A stretch of DNA of 64,000 nt from NCBI GenBank assembly GCA_963823675.1, contig CAWGMT010000007.1, forward strand, positions 682,001 through 746,000, read 5' to 3'. Of the stretch, positions 44,847 through 54,608 are shown one piece after another. The notes beneath the pieces were generated by a model. The model worked only from the letters and a program-made list of their open reading frames with translations. It was not told the origin of the DNA and made no database searches. The DNA is from CAWGMT01 sp963823675. GTDB lineage: Bacteria; Planctomycetota; Planctomycetia; Isosphaerales; Isosphaeraceae. Each line of letters opens with the position of its first letter. The first letter of the stretch is position 1. The position numbers and the translations under genes were made by a program.

Positions 44847-47800
44847 ATGACGGCGGAGGACTGTCGCGTGCACCGGGAATATCGGCCCGAACAGATGCGA
44901 TTAGGCGCGCCGGCTTTGTCGCCCGATCAGGGTGGCCGCGATCAGTCTTCGGGAAGCCGCCACGAACACGCGCATGCGCCGGGTTACAGTCACAGTCACG
45001 ATCACGTTCATGACCATGATCATGACCACCACGACCCCGACTCGGAGCGCCGGTCGCTCTTCGCCGCGACGATCGTGGTGGGGCTGCTGCTCGCCGCGGA
45101 CTTTGTGCTGCCGGCCATCGACGGCTCCTGGCGGCGGCCGTTGGGCGTTCCGCTCGCGCTTTTGGCGGCCGTCATCGGAGGGGGGCGGGTCGTGTATCTT
45201 GCCCTCGTGGCCCTGCTCGAGGGCTCGATCGGCGCCGATATCGCCCTGGCGGTCGCCTGCATCGCGGCGGCGCTTCTGGGTGAGTATTTCGTCGCCGCGG
45301 AGGTCGTCTTCATCGCCCTGGTCGGCGAATGCCTCGAGGCCTTCACGTTCGAGCGCGCCCGGCGGGCCATCGGCGGACTGCTCGATTTCTATCCCCGGCA
45401 AGCGCGAGTGCTCCGAGGCGATGCCGAGGTCGAGGTGCCGACCGAGGAGCTTGTCGTCGGTGATGTGGTGATCGTCCGGCCCGGTGAGCGGATCGCGGTC
45501 GATGGCACGGTTGTGCGGGGCCGTTCGGCCGTGGAAGAGGCCGTGTTGACTGGTGAGAGCATGCCGGTCGACAAGGGCGAGGGGGACCCGGTTTACACCG
45601 GGACCTTTAACCAGTTCGGCCGGCTCGAGATTCGCGCCCTGAAGCTGGGCACCGAGACCACGCTGGGCCAGGTGATCCGCCTGCTGTCCGAATCGCAGCG
45701 GCATCGCGCGCCCATCGAGCGAACGGCCGACCGTTACGCTCGGCGCTTCTTGCCCGTCGTGCTCGGCCTGGCGGCGGTGGTCTTGCTGGCGACAAATGGG
45801 CTGGCGCTCTGACGATGGTTCACCTCGGGCGGGGCGATTCCCGCGCTCGACGTGATGCCGGCCCTGGCCGTGCTGGTCGTCGCGTGTCCCTGCGCGCTTG
45901 TGCTTGCGACTCCGGCGGCCGTGCTGGCCGCGACGGCCCGCCTCGCCCAGCGCGGCGTGCTGGTCAAGGGGGGCTCGGCCATCGAGGGCCTGGCGCGGGC
46001 CGACACCCTGGCCTTCGACAAGACCGGGACGCTGACCGAGGGAAGGCCCGAGCTGGGCGAGTGCATCGCATTCGGCACGGTAGGGACCGAGACAGGGACC
46101 ATCACGCGGAGCGTGACGACGACTTCCGGCGAGGGCAGCGCGCTGGGCCCGGAAGTGGCCGATCGCGATGCCGGTCAAGACGCGGCCGTCAGAGAGGTGC
46201 TCCGCCTGGCCGCCGGGGCCGAGCAGTCCAGCGAGCATCCGCTCGCGCGCCTGCTCGTGGCCGAGGCCGGGCGCCGCGGCCTCGTGCTGCCTGCGATCGA
46301 AGACTTCCAGGCTCACCCGGCGCGGGGGTTTGGGCGCGCGTGGTGCTCGCGGGAGACGAAGCCGGACCCGAAGCCGAGGGCGCGGCTCCGAAGCACGATT
46401 CGTCGACGCGCGCGGTGCTGGTGGGCAACCTGCGGCTGGTGCGCGAGCAGGGCGTGGCCGTGCCGCCGCGGGTCGAGCAGGCCCTCGAATCGTTGGATCA
46501 GGCCGGCCAAACCTCGCTTCTGGTCGTCAGTGACGGTCAGATTCTGGGCGTGATCGGCGCCCGCGACCGCGTTCGCCGCGAGGCTCACGATGTGATCCAC
46601 GAGCTGAAGCACCTGGGACTGCGCGATCTGGCCATCTTGACCGGCGACCGGCCCGCGCCGGCTCGGGCGGTGGCCAAGAAGGTGCACATCGCGCAGGTCG
46701 AGGCCGAGCTCACGCCGGCCGGCAAGGCGGCGTGGATCGAGGATCGCCGGCGCCAGGGACGGAAGGTCGCCATGGTGGGCGACGGCATCAACGACGCCCC
46801 GGCGCTGGCGCGCGCGAACGTCGGCATCGCTTTGGCCGGCGTCGGCAGCGACCTGGCGGCCGAGGCCGGCTCGGTCGTCCTCCTGGGCGATCCCCTGGCC
46901 GCCCTGCCCGAATCTTTCCGCCTGGCGCGCCAGACCGTGCGCGTGATCCACCAGAATATCCTCATCTTCGCGTTTGCCTTCAACGGCCTGGCCATCCTCC
47001 TGGCGGGACTGCGCGCCTTGGGCCCGGTCGCCGCCGCCATCGTCCACCAAGCCGGCTCGCTCCTCGTCTTGCTCAACGCAATCCGGATTCTCGGCTTCGA
47101 GCGCTGGCACACGTTCACCGTCGCACGCATGTTCAACCGAGCGGTTCGTCTCTGCAAGCGATTCCGTCCGTCCGCCGCCCTGGATTGGGTCTGGGAGCAA
47201 CGCCGGGCGGTTGCTTGGGCTGGCATTGCGCTTGGCTTTTTGGCCTACGCGATCTCGGGGACCGTGATCGTGGGCCCCGAGCAAGTGGGCGTGCTGCGGC
47301 GGCTGGGGCGATTCGAGCCCCCCCTGCTCCGCCCCGGTTTGCACGTGCGCTGGCCTGGTCCGATCGAGAGCGTGGTCCTGGTCGAGCCCATGCAGTCGCG
47401 ACTGGCGCGGGTCGGACTGCGCGGGCCGGCTTCCTCGCTGGCGCAGCCTGTCGGCTGGAGTGCCACGCACGGCGCGCCCCGCGACGAATCGGCCCTTTTT
47501 TTCACGGGCGATGAAAACCTGGTCGAGCTGGCCGGCGTGGTGGAGTATCGCTTCACCGAGTCGGCGCTGCCCGGCTTGCTCTTTGGCGTGACCGACGTGG
47601 CCGCCAGTGTCACCGCGGCGGCCGAGGGCGTGATGCGCGAAGAGGTCGGCCGCACCGCGCTCGAAACGGTCCTGGTCAGCGGCCGGGGCGATTTCGAGAC
47701 CGGCCTTACCCGGCGAGTGCAAGAGCGACTGAATGCAACGGGCCTGGGCGTCGTCGTCGAACGCATGCGCGTGGTCGATGCTCATCCTCCCCGCGAGGTG

Positions 47801-48217
47801 GTGCCGGCCTATCGCGACGTCTCCGCGGCCGTTTCCGACGCGGCGCGCAGCAAGAACCAGGCCGAGGCCGCCGCCGCAAAGCGGCACTTCGCGGCGCTCG
47901 CCGAGTCGGAATCGATCCGCGACGCCGCCAGGGCGAGAGCCACGCAGTTGGTCCGCCGGGCCGAGGGTGAAAAAGGGGCCTTCCTGGCCCAGGCGGCCGC
48001 CCACGCCGGCCAGCCTTCCCTGACCGAGTTCCGTCTGCTGTGGGACACTCTGGCCGCTGCACTGGCGGGCCGGCCCAAGCTGATCCTGGACCGCAAGGCC
48101 GGCGGCCGGCGCCACGTCTGGCTCGCCGACCCCGAGCTTGTGAGCTCCACACTGAAGCGCGCAGCCGCGGGCTTTCCGGTCTCGGCCGAAGCCCGCGCTC
48201 TGGAACCCGATGATTGA
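44847..48217 (+). CDS. Heavy-metal P1B-type ATPase fused to a C-terminal SPFH (HflK/stomatin-like) domain
   Basis: About 1123 residues. Order: His-rich cytoplasmic tail ('HSHDHVHDHDHDHHDPD') in place of an HMA domain; membrane segments; actuator 'LTGESMPVDKGEGDPVYTG'; CPC motif in the membrane (45885-45893); phosphorylation site DKTGTLTEG (from 46017); 'SSEHPLARLL'; GDGINDAPAL (from 46778); last membrane pair 'NILIFAFAFNGLAILLAGL' and 'VHQAGSLLVLLNAIRIL'. The same frame then continues through a linker into a further membrane segment and an SPFH domain ('VGPEQVGVLRRLGRFEPPLL', 'RPGLHVRWPGP'), ending in a coiled coil. An in-frame TGA at 45810-45812 and a one-base shift near 46317 interrupt the ATPase part. 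Predicted role: metal export coupled to a membrane scaffold. Confidence 0.88.
46098..46127. repeat. Family A repeat inside the ATPase coding region
   Basis: ACCATCACGCGGAGCGTGAC followed by GACGACTTCC, in frame as 'TITRSVTTTS', sits in the nucleotide-binding domain between the DKTGT motif and 'SSEHPLA'. It is 30 bp, so the frame is kept. Confidence 0.7.
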
Positions 48218-48241
48218 AACTAACCCGGAGGTTGATGAATC

Positions 48242-49216
48242 TTGGCAACCTGGATCAAACGAATTCTCATCGCACTCCTCGTCGTCGCCATGATCGCGCT
48301 CGCGCGTTCGGTCGTGATCGTCGATCAGACCGAGTCCATGATCATCACCGAGTTTGGCCGGCCGGTGCGGCTCTGGGAGCGGCCGGGTCTGTACTTCAAG
48401 TGGCCCTATCAAAGCGCGCGATCGTTCGACCGCCGGCTCCAGCTCGATGGCCCGCCGGCGCGTGAGATGCTCACCAAGGACAAGAAGAACCTCGAAGTCG
48501 CCTGGTATGTCTCCTGGCGGATCGCCGACGTCGACCGGTTCCTCCGCACGGTGCGCACGCTCGCCGATGCCAGCGCGCGGCTGGAGGACATGGCGGCGTC
48601 GGTGCTCGCGGCCGAATTGGGCGGGCACGAACTGGGCGCGCTCGTCGCCGTGAGCGATCGCTCGGCGCTGGGCGCGATGATGGGCTCGGTCAAGGATCGC
48701 ATCGGCGAGCAAGCGCTGCGGGAGTATGGACTGGAGGTCGTCGACGTGCGGCTGGGGCGGCTCAACTATCCCGAGGAAGTACGCTCGGCGGTATTTGAGC
48801 AGATCAAGAGCGAGCGGCAGCGGGTCGCGGCGGCGACGCGGGCCGAAGGCCAGAGCCAGGCGCGGGTGATCAAGAGCGCGGCCGATCGCGAGCGCTCGGC
48901 TCTCATCGCCAGGGCCGAAGCCGACGCCGCCCGCTTGATCGGCGAGGGCGAGGCCCAGGCCGCGCGGATCGCCAACCAGGCCCACGCCGCCGACCCGGCC
49001 TTCTACCAGTTTCAGAAGACCCTCGAAACCTACCGCGCCGCCCTCGATGCCAGGACGACCCTGGTCCTCTCGGCCGACAGCAGCTTCCTGCGGCTCTTAT
49101 CCCAGGGCGTCCCCGACCCGGCAGCCAAAGGCCCGGCCGGTACAAAGCCACCGCAGCCCGATTCCAGTGCGGGCTCCCGCGATCCACTCGTCGTCGGCAA
49201 GAAGAAGAAGCCATGA
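48242..49216 (+). CDS. SPFH-domain protein, HflC-like
   Basis: 324 residues. TTG 48242 is the only sensible start in frame and has GGAGG about 13 nt upstream; an ATG at 48235 is out of frame. One membrane segment ('ILIALLVVAMIALARSVVIV') is followed by the SPFH core, 'VDQTESMIITEFGRPVRLWE', 'RPGLYFKWPYQSARSFDRRL', 'YGLEVVDVRLGRLNYPEEVR', and the HflC-type coiled coil 'RAEGQSQARVIKSAADRERS'. In E. coli HflK/HflC cage the FtsH protease, but no ftsH is nearby; here it follows the ATPase-SPFH fusion by 24 nt and probably assembles with it. Confidence 0.88.
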   Translation: MATWIKRILIALLVVAMIALARSVVIVDQTESMIITEFGRPVRLWERPGLYFKWPYQSARSFDRRLQLDGPPAREMLTKDKKNLEVAWYVSWRIADVDRFLRTVRTLADASARLEDMAASVLAAELGGHELGALVAVSDRSALGAMMGSVKDRIGEQALREYGLEVVDVRLGRLNYPEEVRSAVFEQIKSERQRVAAATRAEGQSQARVIKSAADRERSALIARAEADAARLIGEGEAQAARIANQAHAADPAFYQFQKTLETYRAALDARTTLVLSADSSFLRLLSQGVPDPAAKGPAGTKPPQPDSSAGSRDPLVVGKKKKP

Positions 49217-49237
49217 ATCAGAAGCTAAGGGGGGGAT

Positions 49238-50250
49238 ATGAGCACGAAGCGGGTCACGACTGCTGGACTTGTCATCCTCCTCGCCGCCTACCTTTTGAGC
49301 GGCCTCACGATCGTGCAGCCGGACGAGGTCGCGGTGGTCCGCCGCTTCGGGGCGGTGCGGCCCGAGCCGTGGGAGCCGGGCCTGCACTGGGGGCTGCCCT
49401 GGGGGATCGACCGCGTCGACCGGATCAAGCCCAACCAGGCGCGAACCTTGAGCGTGGGCGCCGCCAGCCGCCAGGGTGCTCCCCTGCTCCATGCACCCGA
49501 CCCCCTCACCGACGACTTCCTCACGGGCGATCTCAACCTGGTCACGGCCGAGTGCCTGGTGCAGTACCGGGCCCGCGACCCCGTGGCGTATCTCTTCCGG
49601 CGCGGGATGTGGGGTCGTCGCTCGCTGCCCTCTCGCGGTGGGCGATCCTGGCCGCCCTCGCGGAGCGCGGCGTCGACGAGCTGCTCACCACGGGACGGGC
49701 AGAGGTTGCGGCGGGCCTTGCCCGCTCGATTCAGACGCTGGCTGACCACCAGGGCTTGGGCGTCTCGATCGTCGCCGTGCGGCTGGGCCGCCTGGCGCCG
49801 CCGGCTGCCGTTGCGCCGGCTTTCGCCGACGCCGCTCGGGCTCGCAGTGATCGCCGCCAGGCCGTCACGCGCGCCCTGGAGTATCGCGACCGCAGCGAGT
49901 CAATGGCGCGAAGCCAGGCGCGCGAGATCGCCGATGCCGCGCTGGGCCGTTACGACCGGATCGTGCAGCCGGCGCGCGGCGAGGCCCAGCGGTTTTCCCA
50001 AGTGCTCGCCGAGGCGCGCAAGTCGTCCGGCGCCTACGAGCGCAGGCTGTTCCTCGAGACCGTCGCCGAGCTCTTGCCCCGATTCCGCCGCACCGTCGTG
50101 GTCGCGCCCGGCCAGGACCTGGATATCAGCCTCATCGTCGAAGACGAGCCGCCGCGCACGGACGCGGCCACGCGCGGGCAATCAAACCCGGCCGCGCGGG
50201 CCGAGCCGGAAAGCCCAGGAGCGCCCGACGGGCGGGAGGGGCCCGAATGA
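49238..50250 (+). CDS. SPFH-domain protein, HflK-like (one frame change)
   Basis: About 337 residues from ATG 49238 behind a G7 run. 'AGLVILLAAYLLSGLTIVQP' is the membrane anchor, then 'DEVAVVRRFGAVRPEPWEPG' and 'LHWGLPWGIDRVDRIKPNQA'. 'TGDLNLVTAECLVQYRARDP' is the SPFH signature. Near 49605 the frame changes to 'VGSSLAALSRWAILAALAER' and on through a coiled coil ('SMARSQAREIADAALGRYDR') to a TGA at 50248-50250. The third SPFH protein of the operon, 21 nt after the second; its stop overlaps the next ATG. Confidence 0.85.
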
Positions 50251-50858
50251 GACGCCCCCTGGCCGCCTTGATCACCGTCGCCATCGCCGCCCTGATGCTC
50301 TGGATGGGCCTGCGCCGGGAGAACCAGTCCGTCCAGGTATCCAGCGAAGCGGCGAATCCCGATGAGCAGAGCGCGCCATCCGCGCGATCGGACTCCGGAT
50401 CGCACGCGGGCCAACTTGCGGGCGCAGCCGAACGGATCGAGGAATTGCTCGAATGTGCGCGTCGTGGCGATGTGCAGGGTTACCTGAATTCGTTCGGCGG
50501 ACCGGTGCGAGCGCGCCTCGAGCAGCAGGTGCGCGAGCGGAGTTGGGAAGCCTTCGCCGCCGAGCTGCGCCGCGCCGGTCAGCTCCGCAAGGGCCACGCC
50601 GTCTTCGCCGCCGAGCCGGCCCGAGTGGCCCCCGAATCCGCCCGGGTGACCGTCGAGGCGACTTTCGCCGATCGGATCGAACGCCAGATCTACCACCTGG
50701 AATCGCGCGGCGCGGGATGGCTCGTCACCGGTGTCGAAAGTGTGCGCAACCAGGTCCCCATGAACCCGGTGGGATCGTGGGCGACTTACCAGGAACCCGA
50801 GGGGGTACCTGTCCCGACTGCGTCAATGGCTGAGGTTGACAACCAGGAGAAGCGTTAG
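50247..50858 (+). CDS. Membrane-anchored small protein, fourth gene of the ATPase-SPFH operon
   Basis: 203 residues, ATG overlapping the previous stop (ATGA). An N-terminal membrane anchor ('LAALITVAIAALMLWMGL') leads to a polar linker and a helical-beta domain ('AERIEELLECARRGDVQGYL', 'ARVTVEATFADRIERQIYHL', 'GAGWLVTGVESV') resembling NTF2-like/DUF4878 exported proteins. The coupled arrangement suggests that it works with the three SPFH proteins, perhaps as a periplasmic accessory. Function unknown. Confidence 0.72.
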   Translation: MRRPLAALITVAIAALMLWMGLRRENQSVQVSSEAANPDEQSAPSARSDSGSHAGQLAGAAERIEELLECARRGDVQGYLNSFGGPVRARLEQQVRERSWEAFAAELRRAGQLRKGHAVFAAEPARVAPESARVTVEATFADRIERQIYHLESRGAGWLVTGVESVRNQVPMNPVGSWATYQEPEGVPVPTASMAEVDNQEKR

Positions 50859-50876
50859 AGCCGCAAAGCAAACAAG

Positions 50877-50958
50877 AGATCGGGGGACAGAGCCCCCTCC
50901 TACAACGGTAGCCTGGGCGCGCCGACTGCCCGTAGGAGCCGGCTCCGTCCGGCGATCC
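50877..50958. repeat. Palindromic dispersed repeat, family D (inverted copy)
   Basis: AGATCGGGGGACAGAGCC ... GGCTCCGTCCGGCGATCC, the reverse complement of the element at 1046-1122. It closes the ATPase-SPFH operon and may act as a terminator hairpin. Confidence 0.65.
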
Positions 50959-51017
50959 CAAGTTTCGCACATCCCGCGGAGATGTTTCCGTCGAAAAGTC
51001 TGAAGGGGGCAATTTCC

Positions 51018-54000
51018 ATGCGAAAACAATTGATCGCGGTCGTATCGAGCGTCTTGACCGTGCTGGGGGTCTCGCAGGTCTTTTCGATCGGTCCGAGAGC
51101 CGCCCAGAACGCCGAGGCCGAAGGGCCGGCGCGGCCGCTCGAAGAGGACAGCGTCCCGATCCGGCTGATCATGGGGATTGGCGACTCCGAGCCCACCGAC
51201 TGGAGCGGCCAGGTGTCGGTTGACAAGGGAGAGGTGGTCTCCGTGGAGGGCGTGCGCTTTCGGGCCGGCGACGAGGTCACTGGCAAGAGCTCCTGGAAGG
51301 CGAGCAGCCGCTTGATCCGGAAAACCGCGGCGCGGATTGCCCCCGCGAAAGCCGTGGCGAAGGCCCTGGCGAAGGCCAGAGCCAGGGCAAGAACGCAGGT
51401 GCCCAAGAAGGCGCTCGGCGGGCCGAGCACTTATGGTCCCGATATGACCCCCAATGGCGTGATCGTGACGCTCAAGGACGCGGCCGGCGCGACGCTCAAG
51501 GTCGAGACCGCGGCCGGCCGATTCGAGGTGGCTGTCGATCGGCTGGCCGACGGCTCGGCCGTCTCCTTGCTGGGCGATCGCGTCCGGGCCCAGCGGGTCT
51601 TGCCCCACTCCGCTCTCCTGGAAGGCCCTGGTCAGGACGACATCCCGGCCGCCGCCGCGGACGCCGCGGCCTCGACCGTCTGGATTGCGTACGTGCACCA
51701 TGAGCCGCGAGGGCCCGAGTTGCTGCCGGCGCTGACTGTTGCCCCCGCTCACTTCGCCGACTATGCGCCCACGGGTGGCGGCGACCAGGTGCGGCTGATT
51801 CGCTTTACGGGCGGGCAGGGCCGCTGGCAAGCGAGCGCGCCGCTCGACGTGACCCAGCCCAATCAAGACGTCTGGCGCCCCGCGGTGGCCGCGGCCGCCG
51901 ATGGCGGCGTGACCGTCGTCTGGACCGAGAAGCGCCACGACAACTGGGACGTCTTCGGCCGCCGCTATGATCCCAGGGCCGGCTCGTTCTCACCGGTCGA
52001 GCGGCTGACCGATCAGCCCGGGACCGACACCGACGCCGTTTTAGCCACTGCCAGCGATGGCACGATCTGGATGGCCTGGCAAGCCTGGCGCGGCGGCCAG
52101 GCCGATATCGAGCTGGCACCTCTGGCCAAGAACGGCAAGCTGGGCGCAGCGCCCATCAAGCTGAGCGAAGGTCCGGCCGACGAATGGTCGCCCAGCATCG
52201 CCGCCGATCAGAGCGGCCGCTTGCACGTTGCGTTCGACAGTTACGCAGCCGGCAATTACGATGTGATCCTGCGCAGCCGCGAGCCCGACGGCACTCTGAG
52301 CCAGCCGCTCACCGTTGCCGGCACGGCGGCGTTTGAAGCACGGCCGAGCGTGGCGGCCGATGCGCGCGGCCGGGTCTGGGTCGCTTATGAAGAGCGCGCG
52401 CCCAACTGGGGCAAGGACGCCGTCAACCTGCTCGACGGCAAGGGATCGAGTCTGTATCGCGCGGCCCGGGTGATTGTCGCGTGCGTCGACGGCCAGCGCC
52501 TGTTGCGTGCGCCCGATCCGATCGAGCGTGCGCCCGAAACCCTGAAGATCATGAACAGCTACCCGCGGCTCCTGGTGGATCGCGCGGGCCGGCCCTGGCT
52601 GATCTTCCGCCACCGCCAGGAGGCGATCTGGGGCAACAATGCGGTGTTCGTCACCGGCGCGGTCTGGATCGCTCACGCCACGACCCTGTCGGGCCCGGCC
52701 TGGTCGGCCCCCCAGCCCTTGACCAGGAGCGACGGCCTGCTCGATGGCCGCGCGGCCCTGGTCGAAGTCAAAAATGGGCCGGTGCTGGCGTTTTACAGCA
52801 CCGACGGCCGCCTGCGCCGGGAGGTCGAGATGAACCCGAGCCTGGCCCGCCGTTATTTCACCAATCAGGGGACTCCGCCGGGCGTGTTCAACGTCGATCT
52901 GGAAGCCTCCGCGCTCGTCGCCGCGGCGTCGCCGCTGGCAGAGCCCCGCTTGAGCCAGCCGCCGGCCGTGCTTGCGGCGGACCAGGTTCATCCCGGCGAA
53001 GCCCTTGACCTCCGCCGCATCAGGGCCTACCGGATCGAGGCCGGCGGCAAGTCCTATCGCCTCTGGCGCGGCGAGTTTCACCGCCATTGCGAGATCTCGG
53101 CCGACGGCGGCGCCGACGGCTCGCTGGAAGATATGTGGCGCTACGCTCTCGACGCCGCGCAGCTCGACTGGATCGGCAACGGCGACCACGACAACGGCGG
53201 CGGTAAGGAATACACCTGGTGGCTCATCCAGAAGACCACCGACATGTATACCGTTTCGCCGAGGTTCATTCCCATGTTCACTTATGAACGAAGCGTCGCC
53301 TATCCGCACGGTCATCGCAACGTGATGTTCGATCACCGCGGCGTGAGGACTCTGCCGCGCCTGGTCGGCGCCGCGGGAGTGGTCGACAACGATACGCCCA
53401 TGCTCTACGACTACCTCAAGGAGCACAACGGGATCTGCGCCTCGCACACCTCGGCCACGGGCATGGGGACCGACTGGCGGGACGTAAATGCGCAATTCGA
53501 GCCGTTCGTCGAGATCTATCAGGGGCATCGGCAATCTTACGAGTACTTAGGCGCGCCCGCTCGGCGCGGCGGGCGTCCGACTCGATCGGCGGCTGGCAGC
53601 CCCTGGGGATGGTGTGGAACGCCCTGGCGATGCAATACCGGCTGGGGTTTCAGGCCTCGAGCGACCATATCTCGACCCATATCAGCTATGCGATCGCGCT
53701 CGCCGAGGATACGACGCGCGCGGCCGTTCTCGAGGCGTTCAAAAACCGGCATTGCTACGCCGCCACCGACAACATCGTCATGGACGTGCGCTCGGGCGGT
53801 CATCTGATGGGCGACGAATTCGACGCCCGCGGCCCGGTGCAGCTCAAGGTACTGATCCACGGTACCGGGCCGATCGCCCGGATCGACATCATCAAGGATT
53901 TCAAATACGCGTTCTCGACCGAGCCGCACCGGGACCTTGTTGAGTTCCAGTGGACCGACGCCGAGCGCGGCCGGCCGGCGGGCTTGAGCTGGTATTATGT

Positions 54001-54076
54001 GAGAGCAATCCAGGAGGACGGCGAGCTGGCCTGGGCCAGCCCGATCTGGGTGCATACGTTGGGAGAGGGCAATTGA
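51018..54076 (+). CDS. Secreted beta-propeller protein with PHP-like C-terminal domain (DUF3604-like, one frame change)
   Basis: About 1019 residues from ATG 51018 (GAAGGGGG upstream). A signal segment ('LIAVVSSVLTVLGVSQVFS') precedes a domain holding an Ala/Lys-rich helix ('AKAVAKALAKARARARTQVP'). Then come sialidase-like propeller repeats ('DGTIWMAWQAWRGGQADIEL', 'GRVWVAYEERAPNWGKDAVN'). The C-terminal part starts 'YRLWRGEFHRHCEISADGGA' and 'LDWIGNGDHDNGGGKEYTWW', with the His/Asp spacing of PHP metal sites. A shift near 53570 joins 'GGWQPLGMVWNALAMQYRLG' and the rest. A metal-dependent exported hydrolase is plausible; substrate unknown. Confidence 0.78.
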
Positions 54077-54266
54077 CGTGCGGAAAGCGACCGGTGGGTG
54101 TGTTGAGTCGTTGCGCCCGATCCACGGGATTCGGCGGTATGAAACTCTCACTACGGATCACGTCGAGGAATTCGGGTTCGATTCGAAGACGATGCCCCGC
54201 GGGTCAACCGGGCCACTTGCCGGCTCGATATACCAGATCCCGGGACTCGCCATTTCGCTTGGGTGC

Positions 54267-54539
54267 TCAATCCGGCTCAAGCGACGTTGCCGGCGCGATT
54301 CGCCGGGCGCTCCATTCTCGCGTGGCGAGGTAGGCGCAGACCGTGATCGCGATCAACTGCGGCACGAACACCAGGGCCGTCCTGATGGGAATGACGATGA
54401 GCCAGGGTAAGCTGATGCACGCACCGAGCACGAAGCCCTCGACGGCGATCGCTATCAACAGGCCTCTGATCGTCATCCGGGGGGTTCGCATCGCGGCTGG
54501 CCCTGCGTGCTTTCTTGGGTTTGGCGTTGTCGCGCTCAT
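54267..54539 (-). CDS. Small integral membrane protein
   Basis: 90 residues from ATG 54539. Two hydrophobic segments, 'MTIRGLLIAIAVEGFVLGAC' and 'ALVFVPQLIAITVCAYLA', with short polar ends; the 'R.T.RGLLIAIAV.G' start is typical of small planctomycete membrane proteins. Divergent from the next gene. Function unknown. Confidence 0.6.
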   Translation of the reverse strand: MSATTPNPRKHAGPAAMRTPRMTIRGLLIAIAVEGFVLGACISLPWLIVIPIRTALVFVPQLIAITVCAYLATREWSARRIAPATSLEPD

Positions 54540-54608
54540 CGACTATCATGATACGATCCAAACACATCGCGGTCGATCGATGAACCGGTGCTCCAAGGGA
54601 CCGAAACC

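Noticed and set aside
45810..45812. Selenocysteine codon in the ATPase
   Set aside because: The TGA falls in a membrane-adjacent position where Trp is expected, without a recognisable SECIS hairpin; a sequence error or nonsense mutation is simpler. Kept as a finding only for the in-frame stop.
46313..48985. 890-codon open frame on the minus strand opposite the ATPase-SPFH genes
   Set aside because: It is the complement of well-supported coding frames in GC-rich DNA, has no recognisable domains and no ribosome site.
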